Of a stretch of DNA of 64,000 bases, positions 52,967 to 64,000 are shown piece after piece. How positions within the stretch are numbered: position 1 is the stretch's first letter; every line of letters starts with the position of its first letter. A program made the translations under genes and the position numbers. Below the pieces are notes generated by a model. That model was not told where the DNA came from and did not search any database. It worked only from the letters and a program-made list of their open reading frames with translations. This DNA comes from Watersipora subatra (Eukaryota; Bryozoa; Gymnolaemata; Cheilostomatida; Watersiporidae), in the NCBI RefSeq assembly GCF_963576615.1, contig NC_088715.1, positions 25,576,763 through 25,640,762 on the forward strand, in the 5' to 3' direction.

Positions 52967-53912
52967 AAACCGATTGCACCACAGAGACAAGATATCAGAC
53001 TATTTAATCTGTGAAACGAGCATGACAACAAAGCATTTGCTAGTTTTTAATACTATTTCCATTTAAATTAAAAACAATCGTCAATGCCAGAAGTTCAACC
53101 ACCAACTGTTCGGTTACCAAACGATCGTGCTACCGACATGTGCCAAAAAGATGAAATGTCAGAATATATTTAATCGCTGAAACGAGCAACGCTAAAAATT
53201 ACTTTCAAGACTTACAATAGTGCATGTACCAAAATTATAAGGACTCATCCCTGGGTGGACTTGAACCACCAACCTTTCGATTAACAGCCGAACGCACTAA
53301 CCGATTGCACCACAGAGACAAGATATCAGACTATTTAATCTGTGAAACGAGCATGACAACAAGACATTTGCTGGTTTTTAATACTATTTCTATTAAAATT
53401 AAAAACAATCGTCAATGCCAGAAGTTCAACCACCAACTGTTCGGTCACCAACCGAACGTGCTACCGCCATGCACCCCAAAGATAACATGGCAGAATACCT
53501 AATCTGTTAAACGAGCATGAAAAAGTTTTATTTTCAAGAGTTATAATACTGAGTGTGCCAAAATTATTAGGGCTCGTCCTTGGGTGTGCTTGAACCGCCA
53601 ACTTTTCGATTAACAGCCGAATGCATTAACCGATTTAGTGACAGAGACATCATATCAGACGATTGAATCTGTGAAACGAGCATGACAACAAATCATGTGC
53701 TGGTTGTTAATACTGCTTCTATTAAAATTAAAAACAATCGTTAATGGCGGAAATTGAACTACCAACTGTTCGGTTAGCAAACGATCGTGCTACCGACATG
53801 CGCCAAAAAAACGGGATGTCAGAATATATTTATTCTGTGAAATGAGCAATACTAAAATTTATTTTCAAGAGTTATCATAGTGACTGTGCCAAAATTATAA
53901 GGGCTCATCCCT

Positions 53913-53952
<40 letters not shown>

Positions 53953-54260
53953 GGCGCTAACCGATTGCACCACAGAGACAAGATATCAGACTATTTAATC
54001 TGTGAAACGAGCATGACAACAAATCATTCGCTGGTTTTTAATACTATTTCCATTAAAATTAAAAACAAACGTCAATGCCAGAAGTTCAACCACCAACTGT
54101 TCGGTTACCAAACGATCGTGCTACCGACATGTGCCAAAAAGACTGTCAGAATATATTTAATCGTTGAAACGAGCAATGCTAAAAATTATTTTCAAGACTT
54201 ACAATAGTGCATGTACGAAAATTATAAGGACTCGTCCCTGGGTGGGCTTGAACCACCAAT

Positions 54261-54297
<37 letters not shown>

Positions 54298-54541
54298 GAC
54301 AGAGACAAGATATCAGACTATTTAATCTGTGAAACGAGCATGACAACAAAGCATTTCCTAGTTTTTAATACTATTTCCATTAAAATTAAAAACAATTGTC
54401 AATGGCAGAAATTCAACTACCAACTGTTCGGTTAGCAAACGATCGTGCTACCGACAAGCGCCAAAAAAACGAGATGTCAGAATATATTTAATCGTTGAAA
54501 CGAGCAATGCTAAAAATTATTTTCAAGACTTACAATAGTGC

Positions 54542-54587
54542 ATGTACCAAAATTATAAGGGCTCGTCCCTGGGTGGGCTTGAACCAT

Positions 54588-54626
<39 letters not shown>

Positions 54627-54872
54627 ACCACAGAGACAAGATATCAGACTATTTAATCTGTGAAACGAGCATGACAACAAAGCATTTCCTAGTTTTTAAT
54701 ACTATTTCCATTAAAATTAAAAACAATTGTCAATGGCAGAAATTCAACTACCAACTGTTCGGTTAGCAAACGATCGTGCTACCGACATGCGCCAAAAAAA
54801 CGAGATGTCAGAATATATTTAATCGTTGAAACGAGCAATGCTAAAAATTATTTTCAAGACTTACAATAGTGC
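54542..54872. repeat. extra 331-base unit within copy II
   Basis: Copy I goes from its equivalent of 54,211 straight to its equivalent of 54,873, so copy II has one more unit here. Its interior repeats the preceding unit, including the uncommon GCATTTCCTAG, but its tRNA box has the CATCAACC variant and its B box reads ACATGCGCC where the neighbour has ACAAGCGCC. It is thus not a plain copy of its neighbour. The window ends before copy III reaches this position. Confidence 0.8.
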
Positions 54873-55232
54873 ATGTACTAAAATTATAAGGGCTCGTCCC
54901 TGGGTGGGCTTGAACCACCAATCTTTCGGTTAACAGCCGAACACGCTAACCGATTGCGCCACAGAGACAAGATATCAGACTATTTAATCTGTGAAACGAG
55001 CGTGAGAACAAATCATTTGCTGGTTTTTAATACTATTTCTATTAAAATTAAAAACAATCATCAATGCCAGAAGTTCAACCACCAACTGTTCGGTTACCAA
55101 CCGAACGTGCTACCGCCATGCACCACAAAGATAACATGGCAGAATATATTTAATCTGTGAAATGGGCAACACTAAAATTTGTTTTCAGGAGTTTTCTTAG
55201 TGATTGTGCCAAAATTATAAGGGCTCATCCCT

Positions 55233-55273
<41 letters not shown>

Positions 55274-57203
55274 ACGCTAACCGAATGCACCACAGAGACA
55301 AGATATCAGACTATTTAATCTGTGAAACGAGCATGACAACAAATCATTTGCTGGTTTTTAATACTGCTTCTATTAAAATTAAAAACAATCGTCAATAGCA
55401 GAAATTCAACTACCAGTTGTTCGGTTAGCAAACGATCGTGCTACCGACATGCGCCAAAAAGACGAGATGTCAGAATATATTTAATCGCTGAAACGAGCAA
55501 CGCTAAAATTTCTTTTCAAGACTTACAATAGTGCATGTACCAAAATTATAAGGACTCATCCCTGGGTGGGCTTGAACCACCAACCTTTCGATTAACAGCC
55601 GAACGCACTAACCGATTGCACCACAGAGACAAGATATCAGACTATTTAATCTGTGAAACGAGCATGACAACAAGACATTTGCTGGTTTTTAATACTATTT
55701 CTATTAAAACTAAAAACAATCGTCAATGCCAGAAGTTCAACCACCAACTGTTCGGTTACCAAACGCTCGTGCTACCGACATGTGCCAAAAAGACGACATG
55801 TCAGAATATATTTAATCGTTGAAACGAGCAATGCTAAAAATTATTTTCAAGACTTACAATAGTGCATGTACCAAAATTATAAGGACTCATCCCTGGGTGG
55901 GCTTGAACCACCAACCTTTCGATTAACAGCCGAACGCACTAACCGATTGAACCACAGAGACATCATATCAGACGATTGAATCTGTGAAACGAGCATGACA
56001 ACAAGACATTTGCTGGTTTTTAATACTATTTCCATTAAAATTAAAAACAATCGTCAATGCCAGAAGTTCAACCACCAACTGTTCGGTCATCAACCGAACG
56101 TGCTACCGCCATGCACCCCAAAGAGAACATGGCAGAATACCTAATCTGTTAAACGAGCATGACAAAGTTTTAATTTCAAGAGTTATAATACTGACTGTGC
56201 CAAAATTATTAGGGCTCGTCACTGGGTGTGCTTGAACCACCAACTTTTCGATTAACAGCCGAATGCATTAACCGATATAGTGACAGAGACATCATATCAG
56301 ACGATTGAATCTGTGAAACGAGCATGACAACAAGACATTTGCTGGTTTTAAATACTATTTCTATTAAAATTAAAAACAATCATCGATTCCAGAATTTCAA
56401 CCACCAACTGTTCGGTCACCAACCGAACGTGCTACCGCCATGCACCCCAAAGATAACATGGCAGAATACCTAATCTGTTAAACGAGCATGACAAAGTTTT
56501 AATTTCAAGAGTTATAATACTGAGTGTGCCAAAATTATTAGGGCTCGTCCCTGGGTGTGCTTGAACCACCAACTTTTCGATTAACAGCCGAATGCATTAA
56601 CCGATTTAGTGACAGAGACATCATATCAGACGATTGAATCTGTGAAACGAGCATGACAACAAATCATTTGCTGGTTTTTAATACTATTTCCATTAAAATT
56701 AAAAACAATCGTCAATGCCAGAAGTTCAACCACCAACTGTTCGGTTACCAAACGATCGTGCTACCGACATGTGCCAAAAAGACTGTCAGAATATATTTAA
56801 TCGTTGAAACGAGCAATGCTAAAAATTATTTTCAAGACTTACAATAGTGCATGTACGAAAATTATAAGGACTCGTCCCTGGGTGGGCTTGAACCACCAAT
56901 CTTTCGGTTAACAGCCGAACACGCTAACCGATTGCGCCACAGAGACAAGATATCAGACTATTTAATCTGTGAAACAAGCGTCACAACAAATCATTTGCTG
57001 GTTTTTAATACTATTTCTATTAAAATTAAAAACAATCGTCAATGGCAGAAATTCAACTACCAACTGTTCGGTTAGCAAACGATCGTGCTACCGACAAGCG
57101 CCAAAAAAACGAGATGTCAGAATATATTTAATCTGTGAAATGAGCAATACTAGAATTTATTTTCAAGAGTTATCATAGTGACTGTGCCAAAATTATAAGT
57201 GCT

Positions 57204-57210
57204 CGTCCCT

Positions 57211-57253
<43 letters not shown>

Positions 57254-57277
57254 ACTAACCGATTGCACCACAGAGAC
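57204..57277 (-). tRNA. tRNA-Asn(GUU)-like, D-stem double wobble variant
   Basis: Same box near the start of large block copy III. Confidence 0.75.
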
Positions 57278-57551
57278 AAGATATCAGACTATTTAATCTG
57301 TGAAACAAGCATGACAACAAATCATTTGCTGGTTTTTAATACTATTTCTATTAAAATTAAAAACAATCGTCAATGGCAGAAATTCAACTACCAACTGTTC
57401 GGTTAGCAAACGATCGTGCTACCGACAAGCGCCAAAAAAACGAGATGTCAGAATATATTTAATCGTTGAAACGAGCAATGCTAAAAATTATTTTCAAGAC
57501 TTACAATAGTGCATGTACCAAACTTATAAGGGCTCATCCCTGGGTGGGCTA

Positions 57552-57602
<51 letters not shown>

Positions 57603-57890
57603 AGAGACAAGATATCAGACTATTTAACCTGTGAAACGAGCATGACAACAAATCATTTGCTGCTTTTTTAATACTGCTTCTATTAAAATTAAAAACAATT
57701 GTCAATGCCAGAAGTTCAACCACCAACTGTTCGGTTACCAAACGATCGTGCTACCGACATGTGCCAAAAAGACGACATGTCAGAATATATTTAATCGTTG
57801 AAACGAGCAATGCTAAAAATTATTTTCAAGACTTACAATAGTGCATGTACTAAAATTATAAGGGCTCGTCCCTGGGTGGGCTTGAACCAT

Positions 57891-57929
<39 letters not shown>

Positions 57930-58204
57930 ACCACAGAGACAAGATATCAGACTATTTAATCTGTGAAACGAGCATGACAACAAAGCATTTGCTAGTTGTT
58001 AATACTATTTCCATTAAAATTAAAAACAATCATCAATGCCAGAAGTTCAACCACCAACTGTTCGGTTACCAACCGAACGTGCTACCGCCATGCACCACAA
58101 AAATAACATGGCAGAATATATTTAATCTGTGAAATGAGCAACAATAAAATTTGTTTTCAAGAGTTTTCTTAGTGATTGTGCCAAAATTATAAGGGCTCAT
58201 CCCT

Positions 58205-58245
<41 letters not shown>

Positions 58246-59515
58246 ACGCTAACCGAATGCACCACAGAGACAAGATATCAAACTATTTAATCTGTGAAAC
58301 GAGCATGACCACAAATCATTTGCTGGTTTTTAATACTGCTTCTATTAAAATTAAAAACAATCGTCAATAGCAGAAATTCAACTACCAGCTGTTCGGTTAG
58401 CAAACAATCGTGCTACCGACATGCGCCAAAAAGACGAGATGTCAGAATATATTTAATCGCTGAAACGAGCAACGCTAAAAATTATTTTCAAGACTTACAA
58501 TAGTGCATGTACCAAAATTATAAGGACTCGTCCCTGGGTGGGCTTGAACCACCAACCTTTCGATTAACAGCCGAACGCACTAACCGATTGCACCACAGAG
58601 ACAAGATATCAGACTATTTAATCTGTGAAACGAGCATGACAACAAGACATTTGCTGGTTTTAAATACTATTTCTATTAAAATTAAAAACAATCATCGATT
58701 CCAGAGTTTCAACCACCAACTGTTCGGTCACCAACCGAACGTGCTACCGCCATGCACCCCAAAGATAACATGGCAGAATACCTAATCTGTTAAACGAGCA
58801 TGACAAAGTTTTAATTTCAAGAGTTATAATACTGAGTGTGCCAAAATTATTAGGGCTCGTCACTGGGTGTGCTTGAACCACCAACTTTTTGATTAACAGC
58901 CGAATGCATTAACCGATTTAGTGACAGAGACATCATATCAGACGATTGAATCTGTGAAACGAGCGTGACAACAAATCATGTGCTGGTTTTTAATACTGCT
59001 TCTATTAAAATTAAAAACAATCGTTAATGGCGGAAATTCAACTACCAACTGTTCGGTTAGCAAACGATCGTGCTACCGACATGCGCCAAAAAGACGAGAT
59101 GTCAGAATATATTTATTCTGTGAAATGAGCAATACTAAAATTTATTTTCAAGAGTTATCATAGTGACTGTGCCAATATTATAAGGGCTCATCCCTGGGTG
59201 GACTTGAACCACCAACCTTGCGGTTAACAGCCGAACGCGCTCACCGATTGCACCACAGAGACAAGATATCAGATGATTTAATCTGTTAAACGAGCATGAC
59301 AACAAATCATTTGCTGGTTTTTAATACTATTTCCATTAAAATTAAAAACAATCGTCAATGCCAGAAGTTCAACCACCAACTGTTCGGTTACCAAACGATC
59401 GTGCTACCGACATGTGCCAAAAAGACTGTCAGAATATATTTAATCGTTGAAACGAGCAATGCTAAAAATTATTTTCAAGACTTACAATAGTGCATGTACG
59501 AAAATTATAAGGACT

Positions 59516-59543
59516 CGTCCCTGGGTGGGCTTGAACCACCAAT

Positions 59544-59578
<35 letters not shown>

Positions 59579-59589
59579 ACCACAGAGAC
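59516..59589 (-). tRNA. tRNA-Asn(GUU)-like, variable-loop variant
   Basis: Copy III partner of the box at 49943. Confidence 0.72.
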
Positions 59590-59846
59590 AAGATATCAGA
59601 CTATTTAATCTGTGAAACGAGCGTGACAACAAAGCATTTGCTGGTTTTTAATACTATTTCTATTAAAATTAAAAACAATCGTCAATGGCAGAAATTCAAC
59701 TACCAACTGTTCGGTTAGCAAACGATCGTGCTACCGACAAGCGCCAAAAAAACGAGATGTCAGAATATATTTAATCTGTGAAATGAGCAATACTAAAATT
59801 TATTTTCAAGAGTTATCATAGTGACTGTGCCAAAATTATAAGGGCT

Positions 59847-59920
59847 CATCCCTGGGTGGGCTTGAACCACCAACCTTTCAGTTAATAGCCGAACGCACTA
59901 ACCGATTGCACCACAGAGAC
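59847..59920 (-). tRNA. tRNA-Asn-like box with anticodon AUU
   Basis: Copy III partner of the ATT box at 50274. Confidence 0.6.
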
Positions 59921-60504
59921 AAGATATCAGACTATTTAATCTGTGAAACGAGCATGACAACAAATCATTTGCTGGTTTTTAATACTATTTCTATTAAAAT
60001 TAAAAACAATCGTCAATGCCAGATGTTCAACTACCAACTGTTCGGTTACCAAACGATCGTGCTACCGACATGTGCCAAAAAGACTGTCAGAATATATTTA
60101 ATCGTGTAAACGAGCAATGCTAAAAATTATTTTCAAGACTTACAATAGTGCATGTACAAAAATTATAAGGACTCGTCCCTGGGTGGGCTTGAACCACCAA
60201 TCTTTCGGTTAACAGCCGAACGCGCTAACAGATTGCGCCACAGAGACAAGATATCAGACTATTTAATCTGTGAAACGAGCGTGACAACAAATCATTTGCT
60301 GGTTTTTAATACTATTTCTATTAAAATTAAAAACAATCGTCAATGGCAGAAATTCAACTACCAACTGTTCGGTTAGCAAACGATCGTGCTACCGACAAGC
60401 GCCAAAAAAACGAGATGTCAGAATATATTTAATCTGTGAAATGAGCAATACTAGAAATTATTTTCAAGAGTTATCATAGTGACTGTGCCAAAATTATAAG
60501 TGCT

Positions 60505-60511
60505 CGTCCCT

Positions 60512-60572
<61 letters not shown>

Positions 60573-60578
60573 AGAGAC
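60505..60578 (-). tRNA. tRNA-Asn(GUU)-like, full consensus copy
   Basis: Unchanged consensus box in large block copy III, 9,573 bases after the copy at 50932. Confidence 0.83.
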
Positions 60579-61167
60579 AAGATATCAGACTATTTAGTCT
60601 GTGAAACGAGCATGACAACAAATCATTTGCTGCTTTTTTAATACTGCTTCTATTAAAATTAAAAACAATTGTCAATGCCAGAAGTTCAACCACCAACTGT
60701 TCGGTTACCAAACGATCGTGCTACCGACATGTGCCAAAAAGACGACATGTCAGAATATATTTAATCGTTGAAACGAGCAATGCTAAAAATTATTTTCAAG
60801 ACTTACAATAGTGCATGTACTAAAATTATAAGGGCTCGTCCCTGGGTGGGCTTGAACCATCAACCTTTCGGATAACAGCCGAACGCGCTAACCGATTGCA
60901 CCACAGAGACAAGATATCAGACTATTTAATCTGTGAAACGAGCATGACAACAAAATATTTGCTGGTTTTTAATACTATTTCTATTAAAATTAAAAACAAT
61001 CGTCAATGCCAGAAGTTCAACCACCAACTGTTCAGTTACCAACCGAACGTGCTACCGCCATGCACCACAAAAATAACATGGCAGAATATACTTAATCTGT
61101 GAAATGAGCAACAATAAAAATTGTTTTCAAAAGTTTCCTTAGTGATTGTGCTAAAATTATAAGGGCT

Positions 61168-61174
61168 CATCCCT

Positions 61175-61235
<61 letters not shown>

Positions 61236-61241
61236 AGAGAC
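61168..61241 (-). tRNA. tRNA-Asn(GUU)-like, G1-U72 wobble variant
   Basis: Large block copy III partner of the boxes at 38719 and 51595. Confidence 0.78.
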
Positions 61242-61853
61242 AAGATATCAGACTATTTAATCTGTGAAACGAGCATGACAACAAATCATTTGCTGGTTTT
61301 TAATACTATTTCTTTTAAAATTAAAAACAATCATCAATGCCGGAAATTCAACTACCAACTGTTCGGTTAGCAAACGATCGTGCTACCGACATGCGCCAAA
61401 AAGACGAGATGTCAGAATATATTTATTCTGTGAAATGAGCAATACTAAAATTTATTTTCAAGAGTTATCATAGTGACTGTGCCAAAATTATAAGGGCTCA
61501 TCCCTGGGTGGGCTTGAACCACCAACCTTTCAGTTAACAGCCGAACGCACTAACCGATTGCGCCACAGAGACAAGATATCAGACTTTTTAATCTGTGAAA
61601 CGAGCATGACAACAAATCATTTGCTGGTATTTAATACTATTTCCATTAAAATTAAAAACAATCGTCAATGCCAGAAGTTCAACCACCAACTGTTCGGTTA
61701 CCAAACGATCGTGCTACCGACATGTGCCAAAAAGACTGTCAGAATATATTTAATCGTTGAAACGAGCAATGCTAAAAATTACTTTCAAGACTTACAATAG
61801 TGCATGTACGAAAATTATAAGGACTCATCCCTGGGTGGGCTTGAACCACCAAT

Positions 61854-61888
<35 letters not shown>

Positions 61889-62494
61889 ACCACAGAGACA
61901 AGATATCAGACTATTTAATCTGTGAAACGAGCATGACAACAAAGCATTTGCTAGTTTATAATACTATTTCCATTAAAATTAAAAACAATCGTCAATGCCA
62001 GAAGTTTAACCACCAACTGTTCGGTTACCAAACGATCGTGCTACCGACATGTGCCAAAAAGACGAAATGTCAGAATATATTTAATCGCTGAAACGAGCAA
62101 CGCCAAAAATTATTTTCAAGACTTACAATAGTGCATGTACCAAAATTATAAGGGCTCGTCCCTGGGTGGGCTTGAACCACCAATCTTTCGGTTAACAGCC
62201 GAACACGCTAACCGATTGCGCCACAGAGACAAGATATCAGACTATTTAATCTGTGAAACGAGCGTGAGAACAAATCATTTGCTGGTTTTTAATACTATTT
62301 CTATTAAAATTAAAAACAATCGTCAATGGCAGAAATTCAACTACCAACTGTTCGGTTAGCAAACGATCGTGCTACCGACAAGCGCCAAAAAAACGAGATG
62401 TCAGAATATATTTAATCTGTGAAATGAGCAACACTAAAATTTATTTTCAAGAGTTATCATAGTGACTGTGCCAAAATTATAAGTTCTCGTCCCT

Positions 62495-62539
<45 letters not shown>

Positions 62540-63485
62540 AAACCGATTGCACCACAGAGACAAGATATCAGACTATTTAATCTGTGAAACGAGCATGACA
62601 ACAAAGCATTTGCTAGTTTTTAATACTATTTCCATTTAAATTAAAAACAATCGTCAATGCCAGAAGTTCAACCACCAACTGTTCGGTTACCAAACGATCG
62701 TGCTACCGACATGTGCCAAAAAGATGAAATGTCAGAATATATTTAATCGCTGAAACGAGCAACGCTAAAAATTACTTTCAAGACTTACAATAGTGCATGT
62801 ACCAAAATTATAAGGACTCATCCCTGGGTGGACTTGAACCACCAACCTTTCGATTAACAGCCGAACGCACTAACCGATTGCACCACAGAGACAAGATATC
62901 AGACTATTTAATCTGTGAAACGAGCATGACAACAAGACATTTGCTGGTTTTTAATACTATTTCCATTAAAATTAAAAACAATCGTCAATGCCAGAAGTTC
63001 AACCACCAACTGTTCGGTCACCAACCGAACGTGCTACCGCCATGCACCCCAAAGATAACATGGCAGAATACCTAATCTGTTAAACGAGCATGAAAAAGTT
63101 TTATTTTCAAGAGTTATAATACTGAGTGTGCCAAAATTATTAGGGCTCGTCCTTGGGTGTGCTTGAACCGCCAACTTTTCGATTAACAGCCGAATGCATT
63201 AACCGATTTAGTGACAGAGACATCATATCAGACGATTGAATCTGTGAAACGAGCATGACAACAAATCATGTGCTGGTTGTTAATACTGCTTCTATTAAAA
63301 TTAAAAACAATCGTTAATGGCGGAAATTGAACTACCAACTGTTCGGTTAGCAAACGATCGTGCTACCGACATGCGCCAAAAAAACGGGATGTCAGAATAT
63401 ATTTATTCTGTGAAATGAGCAATACTAAAATTTATTTTCAAGAGTTATCATAGTGACTGTGCCAAAATTATAAGGGCTCATCCCT

Positions 63486-63525
<40 letters not shown>

Positions 63526-63833
63526 GGCGCTAACCGATTGCACCACAGAGACAAGATATCAGACTATTTAATCTGTGAAACGAGCATGACAACAAATCAT
63601 TCGCTGGTTTTTAATACTATTTCCATTAAAATTAAAAACAAACGTCAATGCCAGAAGTTCAACCACCAACTGTTCGGTTACCAAACGATCGTGCTACCGA
63701 CATGTGCCAAAAAGACTGTCAGAATATATTTAATCGTTGAAACGAGCAATGCTAAAAATTATTTTCAAGACTTACAATAGTGCATGTACGAAAATTATAA
63801 GGACTCGTCCCTGGGTGGGCTTGAACCACCAAT

Positions 63834-63870
<37 letters not shown>

Positions 63871-64000
63871 GACAGAGACAAGATATCAGACTATTTAATC
63901 TGTGAAACGAGCATGACAACAAAGCATTTCCTAGTTTTTAATACTATTTCCATTAAAATTAAAAACAATTGTCAATGGCAGAAATTCAACTACCAACTGT

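Larger units (their letters stand above)
47080..56652. repeat. 29-unit higher-order block, copy II (9,573 bases)
   Basis: It matches copy I at an offset of 12,876 up to about 54,540, then at 13,207, because one extra 331-base unit is present at about 54,540-54,870. It matches copy III at +9,573 from its start to the window end. Confidence 0.9.
1..64000 (-). repeat. tRNA-Asn-derived satellite array, dimeric ~330-base unit, ~194 units
   Basis: The whole window is head-to-tail copies of one unit of 327, 330 or 331 bases. The unit is a dimer. Half A has a 74-base tRNA-Asn(GUU)-like box on the minus strand and half B has a decayed 74-base relative of it 164 bases further on. Flanks match between halves as well, for example the run reading ATCAGACTATTTAATCTG beside A and GTCAGAATATATTTAATC beside B. 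The 327-base units lack four bases beside the B box. No other gene, spacer type or unique sequence interrupts the array, so every stretch outside the tRNA boxes is AT-rich satellite spacer of 80 to 95 bases. Orientation is given as minus because that is the sense of the tRNA boxes. The array runs off both window ends. Confidence 0.97.
56653..64000. repeat. 29-unit higher-order block, copy III, cut by the window end
   Basis: The first 7,348 bases of a further copy match copy II at -9,573. I saw only a few substitutions, for example GAGCGTGAC at about 58,964 against GAGCATGAC, and ATGCCGGAA at about 61,338 against ATGGCGGAA. Such low divergence over more than 7 kb indicates recent amplification or homogenisation. 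Confidence 0.9.

Noticed and set aside
1-64000. CRISPR array
   Set aside because: The repeat is 330 bases with no short repeat / unique spacer pattern. The spacers are themselves conserved satellite.
1-64000. Tandem tRNA-derived SINE insertions
   Set aside because: No A-rich or simple-repeat tail, no target-site duplications and no unique DNA between copies. The second half of the unit is also tRNA-derived rather than a SINE body. A SINE origin of the first monomer cannot be excluded.
1-64000. Mitochondrial or bacterial tRNA cluster
   Set aside because: Only one tRNA identity occurs, CCA is not encoded, the sequence is animal nuclear tRNA-Asn-like, and there are no neighbouring organelle or bacterial genes.
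34204-64000. Long-terminal-repeat or other autonomous element explaining the 9 kb repeats
   Set aside because: The blocks contain only satellite units, with no reverse transcriptase, transposase or integrase reading frame and no terminal repeats distinct from the satellite itself.

Overview
The window is one uninterrupted tandem repeat with no credible protein-coding gene. From the first base to the last it is a satellite of about 194 units with a period of 327 to 331 bases. All units point the same way. Each carries, on the minus strand, a 74-base box that reads as an animal-type tRNA-Asn with anticodon GUU. The best copies match my memory of the common animal tRNA-Asn(GUU) at nearly every position, except an A in the T loop where G is usual. 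The CpG-type decay inside the tRNA boxes and the animal-like tRNA sequence suggest an animal nuclear genome; the species cannot be told from this window. It could be pericentromeric, subtelomeric or other heterochromatic DNA, but no unique flank is present to decide.

Each 330-base unit is itself a dimer of two related half-units of about 165 bases. Half-unit A holds the good tRNA-Asn box. Half-unit B holds a second 74-base box, 164 bases further on, which aligns to the first without gaps (51 of 74 positions identical in the pair I counted, 2399-2472 against 2563-2636). Flanking sequence matches between the halves too. The ancestral repeat was therefore a roughly 165-base sequence with one tRNA-Asn; it dimerised, B decayed, and the dimer was amplified. 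A third class, called A' here, is an A box with a ruined D arm. B boxes fall into at least four subtypes, B1 to B4.

On top of this lies a higher-order structure. Positions 1 to about 10,900 are a mosaic with 658-base, 330-base and 5,277-base internal repeats. A 17-unit block of 5,614 bases runs in tandem from about 10,963 to 22,190. A 660-base dimer is duplicated at about 22,580 to 23,900. An 11-unit block of 3,629 bases is duplicated at about 27,240 to 34,500. A 28/29-unit block of 9.2 to 9.6 kb occurs at 34,204-43,445, 47,080-56,652 and from 56,653 to the window end. The piece 43,446-47,079 is a rearranged part-copy holding a 1,322-base four-unit tandem. Copies of the large block differ at only a few bases, so amplification is recent.

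No mobile element with coding capacity, CRISPR array, rRNA gene or operon was seen. The many short open frames are antisense readings of the tRNA box plus spacer and recur because the DNA recurs. The tRNA entries below are the best or most informative copies, not all of them; the rest lie in register at about 330-base steps.
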